A stretch of DNA of 64,000 nucleotides from Cystobacter fuscus (lineage in GTDB: Bacteria; Myxococcota; Myxococcia; Myxococcales; Myxococcaceae), in the NCBI RefSeq assembly GCF_002305875.1, contig NZ_CP022098.1, positions 4,278,001-4,342,000 of the forward strand, written 5' to 3'. Each line of letters starts with the position of its first letter. Position 1 is the first letter of the stretch. Below the pieces are notes generated by a model that had not been told where the DNA came from, searched no databases, and saw nothing but the letters and a program-made list of their open reading frames with translations. A program made the position numbers and the translations under genes. This document shows, piece after piece, positions 1-8,382 of this stretch.

Positions 1-73
1 GGGAGAGTCCCCGGTGATGCAGTTCCCGGAGGGTTCCGCGCCTCCGTCCAAGACCGTGGCCAGTGTCGCCTGA
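1..73 (+). CDS. C-terminal tail of an upstream gene (partial)
   Basis: An open frame enters from the left edge and ends at a TGA at 71-73. The visible codons from base 2 give a 23-residue tail ending ...SKTVASVA, mostly with G or C in the third position, as in neighbouring genes. Nothing in the tail identifies a family. It could also be non-coding sequence, because so little is visible. It ends 21 nt before the terpene synthase start, so the two could be co-transcribed. Confidence 0.35.
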   Translation, partial: GESPVMQFPEGSAPPSKTVASVA

Positions 74-94
74 TCCCCCCGGAAACACCCTTCC

Positions 95-1057
95 ATGAGA
101 ACGATTGCCCTTCCCCCGCTCCGTCTGCCGTTTCCCCAGAAGCTCAATCCACACAACCATCAGGCCTGGCCGCACACGGTGGAGTGGGTGAAGCGCTTCA
201 ACCTGCTGCCGGAAAAGGCGATCCCCTACTTCCGCGCGCAGGACTACCACTGGCTGTCCGCGTATGCCTTCCCGGAGGCGGACCTCGAGCAGTTGATCCT
301 CATCAACGACTGCATGACGGCGTTCTACCTCTTCGACAAGCACTGGGACGACGCTCCGCCCGACGCGCTCGAGTCGATGCAGGCTCCGCTGCTCGATGCC
401 CTGTGGGGTCGGCCGCCAGGGGATGCTCCGGAGGGGCCGCTCGAGAACGCGATGCGCGACATGCGGCGGCGGATGATGAAGTACAGCACCGACGCGTGGA
501 TGACGCGCTTCTGCGAGAGCCTCGAGGCCTACTTCAAGGCGTGTGTCTGGGAGGCCAAGAACAAGAGCAACAGCCAGGTGCCCGACGTGGCCTCCTACAT
601 CCGCATGCGCGAGGCGACGGGCGCGGTGCAGCCCAGCTTCGAGCTGGCGGGGGTGCTCGGGCTCGTCCAGATTCCTCCGAGCGTGCTGGAGGAGCCGATC
701 ATCAAGCGGCTCAACCAGCTGGCCAACCACGAAATCACCCTGTTCAACGACATCATCTCCCTGGAGAAGGAGATGCGCGTCGGGGACATGCACAACCTCG
801 TTTTCATCATCCAGAAGCAGAACGAGAAGAACGGGACGGAGTGCTCGCTCGAGGGCGCCATGAAGCAGGCGGCCAAGATGCACGACGACGAGGTGCTCGA
901 GTTCCTCGAGCTGGAGGCCAAGGTGCCCTCGTGGGGCGAGCCCCTGGACACCGAGGTGCGGCGCTACATCGACGTGCTGCGGTGCTGGATGCGCGCCAAC
1001 ATGGACTGGTCGCTGATGTCCACGCGGTACAAGACCCCCGAGGCCCCCGCGGCCTGA
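95..1057 (+). CDS. Class I terpene synthase (terpene cyclase)
   Basis: A 320-residue protein of the size of single-domain bacterial sesquiterpene or monoterpene cyclases. These soluble enzymes ionise a prenyl diphosphate with three Mg ions and cyclise it. Two metal-binding motifs are visible: an Asp-rich motif around residues 81-86 (DKHWDD) and the NSE triad at 218-226 (NDIISLEKE: N218, S222, E226). The helical character and motif spacing fit the family. The product cannot be read from sequence, and no prenyl synthase, P450 or methyltransferase lies beside it, so the substrate must be made elsewhere. The gene stands alone, about 105 nt upstream of ribE, with a weak short hairpin (GCCCC/GGGGC, 1076-1089) between them. 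Family assignment is firm; the product is unknown. Confidence 0.85.
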   Translation: MRTIALPPLRLPFPQKLNPHNHQAWPHTVEWVKRFNLLPEKAIPYFRAQDYHWLSAYAFPEADLEQLILINDCMTAFYLFDKHWDDAPPDALESMQAPLLDALWGRPPGDAPEGPLENAMRDMRRRMMKYSTDAWMTRFCESLEAYFKACVWEAKNKSNSQVPDVASYIRMREATGAVQPSFELAGVLGLVQIPPSVLEEPIIKRLNQLANHEITLFNDIISLEKEMRVGDMHNLVFIIQKQNEKNGTECSLEGAMKQAAKMHDDEVLEFLELEAKVPSWGEPLDTEVRRYIDVLRCWMRANMDWSLMSTRYKTPEAPAA

Positions 1058-1147
1058 GCCGTCCGCCTGCCTGGTGCCCCAGGTGGGGCGTCCGGGCTTT
1101 CGTGGCCCGTCCCGAGGGAAGGTGCGGAACCCGGGACGAGGATCCGT

Positions 1148-1153
1148 TATAAG
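1148..1153 (+). promoter_or_regulatory. Possible -10 element (TATAAG) before ribE
   Basis: TATAAG lies 9 nt before the ribE ATG at 1163, so transcription would begin at or next to the start codon. I see no convincing -35 at 16-18 nt upstream. No FMN riboswitch core is visible in the 105-nt gap, although this riboswitch is common before ribE-type genes. Confidence 0.3.
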
Positions 1154-1162
1154 CCCGTCGCA

Positions 1163-1810
1163 ATGTTCACCGGACTCATCCAGGACATCGGCGTGGTGGA
1201 GCGAGTCATCCCCGGCGGGATGACGGACTTGTGGATTCGCACGGCGCTGGGCGCGCGGGACTTCGCGCTCGGGGAATCGATCGCGGTGGATGGCGCCTGC
1301 CTCACCGTGGTGGAGCGCGCGGGAGACTCCTTCCGCGTCCAGGCCGCCCCGGAGACGCTGCGGCGCACCACCCTGGGCGCCCGGCAGCCGGGCTCGCGCG
1401 TCAACCTCGAGCGGGCGCTCGCCCTGGGAGACCGGCTGGGCGGCCACCTCGTCGCCGGCCACGTGGACGCGGTGAGCGAGGTGCTGGAGACGCGCGCCGA
1501 GGGCGGCTCGTGGGTGATGGTCTTCCGCCTCCCCGCCGAACTCGCCCCCTTCTTCATCGAGAAGGGCTCGGTGGCCATCGACGGCATCAGCCTCACCGTC
1601 AACACGGTGGGGACGGATCGCTTCAGCGTCCAGCTCATCCCCGAGACGCAGGAGCGCACCACGCTGCGCTCGCGCGGAGTGGGCGAGCGGGTGAATCTGG
1701 AAGGCGACATGATTGGCAAGTACGTGGCGCGGCTCGTGTCGCTGCGCCAGGGCCCGGGCGGCGGTGGCCTCTCCGAGGCGGTCCTCAAGGCGGCGGGCTT
1801 CGGCGGTTGA
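1163..1810 (+). CDS. ribE: Riboflavin synthase, alpha subunit
   Basis: A 215-residue protein, the usual length for the family. It starts [10 protein letters not shown], the classical N-terminus of riboflavin synthase, which dismutates two 6,7-dimethyl-8-ribityllumazine molecules to riboflavin plus the pyrimidine precursor. The two internally repeated lumazine-binding (FAD-synthetase-like beta-barrel) halves are visible: each carries a [13 protein letters not shown] / [13 protein letters not shown]-type segment and a VNLE motif (VNLERAL, VNLEGD). It begins the local riboflavin gene set ribE-ribBX-ribH, followed by the next gene after 26 nt. The symbol ribE follows E. coli-style use for the alpha subunit; other naming schemes call it ribC or ribB. 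Confidence 0.95.
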   Translation: MFTGLIQDIGVVERVIPGGMTDLWIRTALGARDFALGESIAVDGACLTVVERAGDSFRVQAAPETLRRTTLGARQPGSRVNLERALALGDRLGGHLVAGHVDAVSEVLETRAEGGSWVMVFRLPAELAPFFIEKGSVAIDGISLTVNTVGTDRFSVQLIPETQERTTLRSRGVGERVNLEGDMIGKYVARLVSLRQGPGGGGLSEAVLKAAGFGG

Positions 1811-1836
1811 GCACAGGGAAGCATTCAGGAGCACGC

Positions 1837-3033
1837 ATGGCGCGCGGCAGGCAGCACGAGTCGGACAGCATCACCCTGGTGGAGAAGGCGCTCGCGGAGA
1901 TCCGCAAGGGCCGCATGGTCATCCTCACGGATGACGAGGACCGGGAGAACGAGGGCGATCTCGTCATGGCGGCGGAGAAGGTGACGCCCCAGGACATCAA
2001 CTTCATGGCCACCCACGGGCGCGGGCTCATCTGCCTGGCGCTCGACGAGGAGCGCATCCGGCGGCTCAACCTGCCCCTCATGGTGCAGGACAACACCTCG
2101 TCCTTCCAGACGGCCTTCACCGTCTCCATCGAGGCGGCCCAGGGGGTCTCCACGGGCATCTCCGCCGCGGACCGCGCCCACACCATCCAGGTGGCCGTGG
2201 CGCCGAACGCCAGGCCGTCGGACCTCGCGCGGCCCGGGCACATCTTCCCCCTGCGCGCCCGGCAGGGTGGGGTGCTCGTGCGCACCGGTCAGACCGAGGG
2301 CAGCGTGGACCTGGCGCGCATGGCGGGACTGCGCCCCTCGGGCGTCATCTGCGAGATCATGAACCCGGACGGCACCATGTCGCGCCGGCCGGATCTGGTG
2401 AAGTTCGCCCGCAAGCACCAGATGGTGCTCCTGTCCGTGGCCGACATCATCCGCTACCGCCTGGAGCGCGAGCGGCTGGTGCGGCGGCTCGAGGAGACGA
2501 CGCTGGAGCGCCGCGGCCAGGGCAGCTTCCGGGCCTACACCTACGGCAGCGACGTGGACAGCGCGGTGCACGTGGCCGTGGTCAAGGGCGAGCTGTCCGG
2601 TCGTGAGCCGGTGCTCACCCGCGTCCACCGCACCTGTCTGGTGGGGGATCTGCTGGGCAGCGCCGGGTGCGAGTGTGGCGTGCAGCTCGAGCGGGCCTTC
2701 CAGGCCATCCACGAGGCCGGGCGGGGGGTCATCGTCTTCCTGCAGGGGGACTCGGCGCGGAAGAACCGGCTGCGCTGCACCCATGTCTCCAACGAGGAGC
2801 TGGTGCCCGGGCACAAGGATCAGACGCGCCTGCGCGAGTTCGGCGTGGGGGCGCAGATCCTCAAGGACCTGGGGCTCACCCGGCTGCGCCTGCTCACCAA
2901 CAATCCCAAGAAGATCGTGGGGTTGGAGAGCTACTCACTGGAGGTGGTGGAGCAGGTTCCGCTCATCCCGGCCGCCCCGGCGACCCGGCGCGTGGCCGCT
3001 CGCCGTCCCCCGCGCGGCCGTCAGGCCTCCTGA
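1837..3033 (+). CDS. ribB: 3,4-dihydroxy-2-butanone-4-phosphate synthase fused to degenerate GTP cyclohydrolase II domain (RibBX-like)
   Basis: A 398-residue protein. ATG 1837 was chosen because a purine-rich AGGA precedes it and the protein then begins just before the DHBP synthase domain; the frame is open far upstream but only through ribE. Residues about 10-205 are RibB, with the catalytic [16 protein letters not shown] loop, which makes the four-carbon unit of riboflavin from ribulose 5-phosphate. Residues about 225-385 resemble GTP cyclohydrolase II. The zinc-ligand pattern remains ([14 protein letters not shown]) and so does the LLTNNPKK segment. The catalytic EGRxIGL loop between them is replaced by [11 protein letters not shown], so GTP cyclohydrolase activity is doubtful. 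This matches the RibBX variant described in Proteobacteria. A separate ribA would be needed elsewhere. Confidence 0.88.
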   Translation: MARGRQHESDSITLVEKALAEIRKGRMVILTDDEDRENEGDLVMAAEKVTPQDINFMATHGRGLICLALDEERIRRLNLPLMVQDNTSSFQTAFTVSIEAAQGVSTGISAADRAHTIQVAVAPNARPSDLARPGHIFPLRARQGGVLVRTGQTEGSVDLARMAGLRPSGVICEIMNPDGTMSRRPDLVKFARKHQMVLLSVADIIRYRLERERLVRRLEETTLERRGQGSFRAYTYGSDVDSAVHVAVVKGELSGREPVLTRVHRTCLVGDLLGSAGCECGVQLERAFQAIHEAGRGVIVFLQGDSARKNRLRCTHVSNEELVPGHKDQTRLREFGVGAQILKDLGLTRLRLLTNNPKKIVGLESYSLEVVEQVPLIPAAPATRRVAARRPPRGRQAS

Positions 3034-3067
3034 GCGCCGGGGGGTGGGGGAAAACTCTGTCGGGACG

Positions 3068-3083
3068 CCAGCCGGGTGGCTGG
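3068..3083 (+). promoter_or_regulatory. Small hairpin before ribH
   Basis: CCAGCC, tetraloop GGGT, GGCTGG form a perfect 6-bp stem in the 67-nt gap between ribBX and ribH. There is no T-tract, so it is not a standard terminator. It may only be a processing or stability structure, or chance in GC-rich DNA. Confidence 0.25.
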
Positions 3084-3100
3084 TGTAGAGAGGTCGGGAC

Positions 3101-3592
3101 ATGCCTCGCTACATCGAAGGTGACTTCCTCCCCCCCAAGGGCCGCTTCGCCATCTGCGTGGCCCGTTTCAACGCGTTCATCACCGAGGAGCTGGTGAAGG
3201 GCGCGCTGGACACGCTGGTCCGCCACGGCGTCGCCGACGGGGATATCGACGTATTCCGTTGTCCGGGCACCTATGAGCTGCCCGCGCTCACGCGGCGCGT
3301 GTCGGAGACGCGCTCGTACGTGGGCATCATCACCCTGGGCGCCGTCATTCGCGGCGGCACGCCCCACTTCGACTACGTGTCGGGCGAGTGCACCAAGGGC
3401 ATCGGCCAGGTGGCCTTCACCTCGCAGGCGGCCGTCACCTTCGGCGTGCTCACGTGCGACACGGTGGAGCAGGCGATCGACCGGGCGGGCGTGAAGGCCG
3501 GCAACAAGGGCTCGGAAGCGGCCGCGGCGTGCATCGAGATGGTCAACCTCCACGCGAAGCTCGCCACGCTGACGGACGGGAAGAGGAGCTGA
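3101..3592 (+). CDS. ribH: 6,7-dimethyl-8-ribityllumazine synthase
   Basis: A 163-residue protein, typical for lumazine synthase, the penultimate riboflavin enzyme. It condenses the RibB product (dihydroxybutanone phosphate) with the ribitylamino pyrimidine. Visible signatures are FAICVARFNAFITEELVKGA near the N-terminus, the VFRCPGTYELP substrate loop, GAVIRGGTPHFDYV with the catalytic His, and NKGSEAAAACIEMVNL near the C-terminus. The family forms icosahedral or pentameric assemblies that often host riboflavin synthase. It is followed after 3 nt by nusB, the common ribH-nusB pairing, which supports one transcript. Confidence 0.96.
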   Translation: MPRYIEGDFLPPKGRFAICVARFNAFITEELVKGALDTLVRHGVADGDIDVFRCPGTYELPALTRRVSETRSYVGIITLGAVIRGGTPHFDYVSGECTKGIGQVAFTSQAAVTFGVLTCDTVEQAIDRAGVKAGNKGSEAAAACIEMVNLHAKLATLTDGKRS

Positions 3593-3595
3593 CAC

Positions 3596-4015
3596 ATGGG
3601 TGCGCGCAGAACGGCACGCGAGCGGGCCCTCCAGGCGCTCTACCAGATGGAGATGACGCCGGGCTCCATCCATGATGCCCTGGAAGCGGCCTGGGCCGCC
3701 GCCGAGGTGACGAACAAGGAGCCCGAGGCGGTGAAGTTCGCCCGCGAGCTCACCGAGGGCGTCATGGCGCACCGCGCGGAGATTGATCGGCTCATCGAGC
3801 AGCACAGCCACAACTGGCGCCTGGATCGCATGTCACGCATCGATCGCAACGTGCTGCGCCTGGGCGTCTTCGAGCTGAAGTACCGCCCGGACATCCCCAA
3901 GAAGGTGTCGCTCAACGAGGCGGTGGAGCTCGGCAAGAACTTCGGCACCGAGGAGTCCAGCGCCTTCGTCAACGGCCTGCTGGATCGCGTGGCCGTCGCC
4001 CTGGGGAAGCAGTGA
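3596..4015 (+). CDS. nusB: Transcription antitermination factor NusB
   Basis: A 139-residue all-helical protein of the usual NusB length. It starts MGARRTARERALQALYQME, the characteristic arginine-rich N-terminus that binds boxA RNA. The C-terminal half keeps RMSRIDRNVLRLGVFEL and PKKVSLNEAVELGKNFGTEESSAFVNG-like family motifs. NusB with S10 (NusE) loads on nascent rRNA leaders to prevent premature termination and also assists rRNA folding. It lies 3 nt after ribH, and its TGA overlaps the GTG of the next gene (GTGA), so all are probably co-translated. Confidence 0.96.
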   Translation: MGARRTARERALQALYQMEMTPGSIHDALEAAWAAAEVTNKEPEAVKFARELTEGVMAHRAEIDRLIEQHSHNWRLDRMSRIDRNVLRLGVFELKYRPDIPKKVSLNEAVELGKNFGTEESSAFVNGLLDRVAVALGKQ

Positions 4016-4500
4016 ACGTCTCCGCGCACGAGCTGGGCCTGGGCGGATTGGACGCGCTGGCGGACGTGGACGCCCTGTGCCTCTTCGTGGGCGAGGACGA
4101 CCGGCCCCTGCCCGGCACCGCCGGCTATGTGGACTGGCGCTTGTGCGGCACCCTGTCGCGCGTGCTCCAGTCCGGCTTCTTCGTGGGCGCCCAGGACGAC
4201 TCGCTCCTGCTGCCCACCGATGGTCGCTTCAGCATCCCCCGCGTCTTCGTCATGGGCCTGGGCCGGCGGCGCGGCCTGGAGCCGTCCTCCCTCGGCGAGG
4301 CGCTCGCCTCCGCGGGCAAGGTGCTCACCCGGGCCAGGGTGGAGTCCGTTGCCCTGGAAGTCCCCGGACAGGACGCCCTGGACGAATCCGTCCGCCTCTC
4401 CGCCCTCCAGGAACACTTCCTCCCGGCTTTCCGGGGAAGGAAGGTGGCCGTGCTGGCGGACAAGGAACTCGCTCGCCGCCTTTCCGGCCGCAAGGGCTGA
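4012..4500 (+). CDS. Stand-alone protein resembling the N-terminal domain of M17 leucyl aminopeptidases
   Basis: A 162-residue protein whose GTG start overlaps the nusB stop. Residues about 15-130 look like the macro-domain-like N-terminal domain of leucyl aminopeptidase (peptidase_M17_N): alternating beta strands such as ADVDALCLFVGEDDRPLPG and RVFVMGLGRR, with the basic GxGxRR-type turn. No C-terminal catalytic metallopeptidase domain follows, so it should not be a peptidase by itself. A role in nucleotide or DNA binding, as proposed for PepA N-domains, is only a guess. It closes the ribH-nusB transcription unit, ending 51 nt before the chemosensory operon. Confidence 0.6.
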   Translation: MNVSAHELGLGGLDALADVDALCLFVGEDDRPLPGTAGYVDWRLCGTLSRVLQSGFFVGAQDDSLLLPTDGRFSIPRVFVMGLGRRRGLEPSSLGEALASAGKVLTRARVESVALEVPGQDALDESVRLSALQEHFLPAFRGRKVAVLADKELARRLSGRKG

Positions 4501-4551
4501 ATCTCGCCCCCTCTCGTCCTTCTGGTAGGATGTGAGGCTCGGTCGCACGAA

Positions 4552-4926
4552 ATGACGTCCAAGATTCTCATCGTGGAGGATTCGAAGGCCTCGCGGGAGT
4601 TGATCTCCGCGACGGTGGAGTCCATCCCCGGGCTGGAGGCCATCGCCACCAGCAGCGGTCTGGAGGCGCTCAAGCTGCTGCCCCAGCACGCCTTCGCGCT
4701 CATCATCACCGACATCAACATGCCCGACATCAATGGGCTGGAGCTCATCCGCTTCGTCAAGACGAACCCCACCTTGCGCGACACGCCCCTGTTCATCGTC
4801 ACCACCGAGGGCCGCGAGAAGGACCGTGACCGGGGACTGGCGCTGGGCGCGGCGGAGTACCTCGTCAAACCCTTCTCCCCGCAGAGCCTGGAAGGGCTCG
4901 TGCGGCGCTACCTCAAGCTCGCGTGA
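4552..4926 (+). CDS. Single-domain response regulator (CheY-like)
   Basis: A 124-residue receiver domain with nothing attached. Phosphorylation residues are in place: acidic pocket ED at 9-10, phospho-acceptor D54 in IITDINMPDINGLEL, the T/S switch in FIVTT, and K106 in YLVKPFSP. It is the first gene of the Che operon; its stop overlaps the GTG of cheA (GTGA), so it is the likely direct phosphate acceptor for that kinase. With no output domain it should act by protein contact, as CheY or FrzZ-type proteins do. The start is the first ATG after a 51-nt gap; no strong Shine-Dalgarno is obvious. Confidence 0.92.
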   Translation: MTSKILIVEDSKASRELISATVESIPGLEAIATSSGLEALKLLPQHAFALIITDINMPDINGLELIRFVKTNPTLRDTPLFIVTTEGREKDRDRGLALGAAEYLVKPFSPQSLEGLVRRYLKLA

Positions 4927-7211
4927 ACTCCGCCGGCAAGGCCCTGGCGGAGTTCGTCGCCGAGGGAACGGAAATCCTCGAGTCGCTGGGCAAGGAACTG
5001 CTCGTGCTGGATCAACAGCGCGGGGTGGAACCCGAGCCGGACATCATCAACGGCATCTTCCGGGCGGCGCACTCGCTCAAGGGCCTGGCGGCGCTCTTCG
5101 GCCAGGAGCGCATCGCCAGGCTCGCCCACCAGTCCGAGGATCTGCTGGATCGGCTGCGGCTGGGCCGGCTGTCGCTGGATGACCAGGTGCTCGATCTGCT
5201 CATCGAGTCGCTGGACGTGCTCCAGGCCCTGCTGGCGGAGGCCGCGCGCGAGGAGTCCTCGGACGCCTTGAACGAGCGCGTGAAGGAGCTGGGCGAGCGC
5301 CTAGCCAACCTGGGCACCGCCTCGGCGGCGGCCGACGAGGATCCGCTCGATCGGCTGGAGCTGGACCCGCAGGTGCGCTCCGTCTTCACCGAGTACGAGG
5401 AGCACCGCCTGCGCGAGAACGTGCGCCGGGGCGTGGCGCTCTTCCGCATCCGGGCCGCGTTCGACCTGTCCGACTTCGACACCGGGCTCACCGAGCTCAA
5501 CGTGCGCCTCAAGCCCCTGGGCGAGGTCGTCAGCACGCTGCCCTCGTCGGAGCCCGGAGGCCTGTCGGGCATCGCGTTCGATCTCATCTTCGGCTCCCGG
5601 GTGTCCGAAGCGGAGCTGGCGGCGAAGCTGCAAGGTACGCCCGCGCAGCTCTTCGCGCTCACCGTCCGTCCGAGTGCCGCGGCCCTGGTCCCGGTCGGGT
5701 CCGCCCCGGAGACACCGGCCGCGCCGCTTCCCCTCGCGCTCCCACCCGCCGAGGCGCCCGCGGCGAAGAAGACGACCCGGCGCAAGCCTCGCGCTTCCAA
5801 GACGGGCGCGGGGTCGTCCACGTCGGCGGAGGACGTGGCGCCCGCGGACGCTCCGCTGGTGAAGGCCTCCTCCCTGCGCGCCGTCGAGCCGGTCGTTCCG
5901 GCGCTCCCCGCGTCCGACACCTCCTCGCTGCCCGTGGTGCGCACGCTGACCGAGGAGCCGGTGGCGCCGCGTGGCCCCAAGGCGGAGAGCGAGTCGGCGC
6001 GCAGCCTGACGCAGACGGTGCGCGTGGACATCAGCCGCCTGGACGCGTTGATGAACACCGTGGGTGAGCTGCTGCTCATCAAGGCGAACCTGCAGCGCAT
6101 GGCGGAGAGCGCCCGGGTGGACGCCGGGGTGACGCTCTCCAAGGTGTGGGGCCAGGATCTCTCGCGCGAGACGCGGCAGCTCGAGCGCAAGCTGGACGCG
6201 CTCCAGGAGGGCCTGCTCGAGGCGCGCATGGTGCCGGTGGGTCAGGTGTTCGACCGACTGGCCCGGCTGGTGCGCCGCATCGCGCGCGAGGTGGGCAAGG
6301 AGATCGACTTCGTCATCGGCGGCGGCGACGTGGAGCTGGACAAGCTCATCGTCGAGGAGCTGAGCGATCCGCTCATGCACATCATCCGCAACGCCATCGA
6401 CCACGGCGCCGAGTCGCCCGAGGCCCGACTGGCGGCGGGCAAGTCACGGCGGGCCCGGGTGTCCCTGCAGGCCGAGCAGAAGGGCAACCACGTCCTCATC
6501 AAGGTGAGCGACGACGGGGCGGGCATCGACGAGCTGGGGGTGCGTGAGCTCGCGCTGCGCAAGGGCCTCATCACCGAGGCGCAGGCGCGCGAGATGAGCC
6601 GGCGCGAGCTGCTCAACCTCATCTTCCTGCCGGGCTTCTCCACGGCGCGCAGCGTGTCCGAGCTGTCGGGCCGGGGCGTGGGCCTGGACGTGGTGAAGAA
6701 CAACATCGGCAACCTGTCCGGCATCATCGACGTGTGGAGCGAGCGCGGGATGGGCACCGCCTTCCACATCACGCTGCCCGTCACGCTCGCCATCATCCGC
6801 GCGCTCGTCGTGGGGGTGAGCGGGCGCACCTACGCCGTGCCCCTCAACAGCGTGCTGGAGATCCTCTCCGTCAAGCCGGCGGAGATCCGCACGGTGGAGC
6901 GGCGCGAGGTGTTGGATCTGCGGGGCACCACGCTGCCGCTCATGCGCCTGGCCCGGGTGTTCAACCACCCCGAGCGTCCCGCGGACCGCTACTTCGTGGT
7001 GGTGGCGGGGCTGGCCCAGGAGCGCCTGGGCATCGCCGTGGATGAGCTGCAGGGCCAGCAGGACATCGTCGTCAAGTCGCTGGGTGGCCGCCTGCAGGGC
7101 GTGCGGGGGATTTCGGGGGCCGCCGACCTCGCCAACCGGCGCACCGTGCTGGTGTTGGATGTGGGTGCCCTGCTCGAAGAGGGGATGAGCTCCGAGCGCC
7201 GCCGGGCCTGA
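4923..7211 (+). CDS. cheA: Chemotaxis histidine kinase CheA
   Basis: A 762-residue kinase. Domains in order: Hpt at about 1-110 with phospho-accepting H50 in FRAAHSLKGL; an unusual second region; an Ala/Pro/Lys-rich linker at about 250-365; the dimerisation helices (VDISRLDALMNTVGELLLIKANL); the ATPase with N box HIIRNAIDHGAE, G1 DDGAGID and G2 GRGVGLDVVK; and a C-terminal CheW-like regulatory domain (about 630-755). All kinase boxes look intact. No receiver domain is fused, unlike FrzE. It lies within a coupled operon with CheY-like, CheW, CheR and CheB genes. No chemoreceptor gene is in the window, so the receptor that drives it must be encoded elsewhere. Confidence 0.95.
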   Translation: MNSAGKALAEFVAEGTEILESLGKELLVLDQQRGVEPEPDIINGIFRAAHSLKGLAALFGQERIARLAHQSEDLLDRLRLGRLSLDDQVLDLLIESLDVLQALLAEAAREESSDALNERVKELGERLANLGTASAAADEDPLDRLELDPQVRSVFTEYEEHRLRENVRRGVALFRIRAAFDLSDFDTGLTELNVRLKPLGEVVSTLPSSEPGGLSGIAFDLIFGSRVSEAELAAKLQGTPAQLFALTVRPSAAALVPVGSAPETPAAPLPLALPPAEAPAAKKTTRRKPRASKTGAGSSTSAEDVAPADAPLVKASSLRAVEPVVPALPASDTSSLPVVRTLTEEPVAPRGPKAESESARSLTQTVRVDISRLDALMNTVGELLLIKANLQRMAESARVDAGVTLSKVWGQDLSRETRQLERKLDALQEGLLEARMVPVGQVFDRLARLVRRIAREVGKEIDFVIGGGDVELDKLIVEELSDPLMHIIRNAIDHGAESPEARLAAGKSRRARVSLQAEQKGNHVLIKVSDDGAGIDELGVRELALRKGLITEAQAREMSRRELLNLIFLPGFSTARSVSELSGRGVGLDVVKNNIGNLSGIIDVWSERGMGTAFHITLPVTLAIIRALVVGVSGRTYAVPLNSVLEILSVKPAEIRTVERREVLDLRGTTLPLMRLARVFNHPERPADRYFVVVAGLAQERLGIAVDELQGQQDIVVKSLGGRLQGVRGISGAADLANRRTVLVLDVGALLEEGMSSERRRA

Positions 7212-7249
7212 ATCGCTCCCGGGGCCATGGGCCTGCTATTCTTGGCGCC

Positions 7250-7816
7250 GTGCCCGCCTTGTCCGTCCTGCTCGACAGCTTCTTCTACCGCCCCGATGAG
7301 GACGTGGGCCTCATCCAGGAAGTGGTGGCCGGGACCGATGAGTCGCTCGAGCCCGTCGCGGAAGAGGTGCCCGAGGAGTATCTGGCCTTCCAACTGGAGG
7401 GCGAGCTCTACGCGGTCCCCATCCACGGCGTGCGGGAGATCGTCAAGGTACCATCCTTGACCGAGGTGCCTCGCGCCGCCCCCAACCTGCTGGGCGTCAT
7501 GTACCTGCGCGGCGAGGTGCTGCCCGTCTACGACATCAAGGTGAAGCTGCGCCTGGCCGACAAGGCGCCCCTGGTGGCGGGTCCGGACGCCACCGTGACG
7601 CCTCCGCGCGGCACGCGCATCATCGTCGTGCAGGCCTCCGACGGGCTCGCCGGCATCTGGGTGGACGCCGTCAACGAGGTGGTGCGGCTGCGTCCCTCGA
7701 TGCTGGAGCTGGCCCCGCCCGGTGTGGGCGGTGGAGAGCGCGACTGCGTGGTGGGGCTCGGGCGGCGCAAACAGGAACTCTTCATTCTGCTCGATCTCTG
7801 GCAGGCCCTTTCATGA
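7250..7816 (+). CDS. cheW: Chemotaxis coupling protein CheW, first copy
   Basis: A 188-residue protein with GTG start 38 nt after cheA. After a roughly 40-residue acidic N-terminal extension it has the CheW SH3-like double barrel: YLAFQLEGELYAVPIHGVREIV, then the family motif NLLGVMYLRGEVLPVYDIK. CheW bridges receptors and CheA. The N-terminal extension is longer than in E. coli CheW. TATTCT lies 8 nt before the GTG and could be an internal -10, though no -35 was recognised. The 3' end overlaps the next gene by ATGA. Confidence 0.9.
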   Translation: MPALSVLLDSFFYRPDEDVGLIQEVVAGTDESLEPVAEEVPEEYLAFQLEGELYAVPIHGVREIVKVPSLTEVPRAAPNLLGVMYLRGEVLPVYDIKVKLRLADKAPLVAGPDATVTPPRGTRIIVVQASDGLAGIWVDAVNEVVRLRPSMLELAPPGVGGGERDCVVGLGRRKQELFILLDLWQALS

Positions 7817-8382
7817 GACAGCGAATCAACGTCCTCACCCGCGTGACGCAATCGCGCGCCGAGGAAGAAGCCGCGGCGGAGCGGGATCCGCTCGTGCAGC
7901 TGTGCGCCTTCTTCGTGGGCACCGAGGAATACGCCGTGGACATCATGCGGGTGGAGGAGATCCTCCAGCCCCAGCGCCTCACGCCCCTGCGCGGCTCGCC
8001 TCCCTTCATCGAGGGCGTCATCCGGCTGCGCGGCGCCATCCTCCCGGTGGTGGACCTGCGCAAGCGGCTGCTCGGCCAGCCCTCACCCGTGGACACCCCC
8101 AAGACGCGGCTGCTGGTGTGCTGGCTGGGCCGCCGGCGCGTGGCCTTCACCGTGGACCGGGTGTCCGAGGTGGTGCGGCTGCGCAGAAGTGACATCAAGC
8201 CCGCGCTCGGAGCGGTGGGCTCGGCGCCCTTCGTGGTGGGCGTCTATGGCGCGCCCGAGGGCCGCGATGCTTCCGCGCCCGGTGGCGAGCGCCTCAAGCT
8301 GCTGCTGGACGTGAAGGCCCTGCTGCTGGCGGAGATGCTGGCCGAGTCCAACTCCAACCCCAACCGACGGGTGAACGGATGA
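7813..8382 (+). CDS. cheW: Chemotaxis coupling protein CheW, second copy
   Basis: A 189-residue CheW-domain protein starting at an ATGA overlap with the first cheW gene. Core signatures are QLCAFFVGTEEYAVDIMRVEEIL and FIEGVIRLRGAILPVVDLRKR. It is only distantly similar to the preceding CheW and is therefore not a recent duplicate. Two coupling proteins in one operon may serve different receptor classes or stabilise a receptor array. The stop overlaps the start of the HEAT-repeat gene. Confidence 0.9.
   Translation: MRQRINVLTRVTQSRAEEEAAAERDPLVQLCAFFVGTEEYAVDIMRVEEILQPQRLTPLRGSPPFIEGVIRLRGAILPVVDLRKRLLGQPSPVDTPKTRLLVCWLGRRRVAFTVDRVSEVVRLRRSDIKPALGAVGSAPFVVGVYGAPEGRDASAPGGERLKLLLDVKALLLAEMLAESNSNPNRRVNG

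Noticed and set aside
1058-1162. FMN riboswitch before ribE
   Set aside because: No conserved RFN core sequence can be found in the 105-nt gap.
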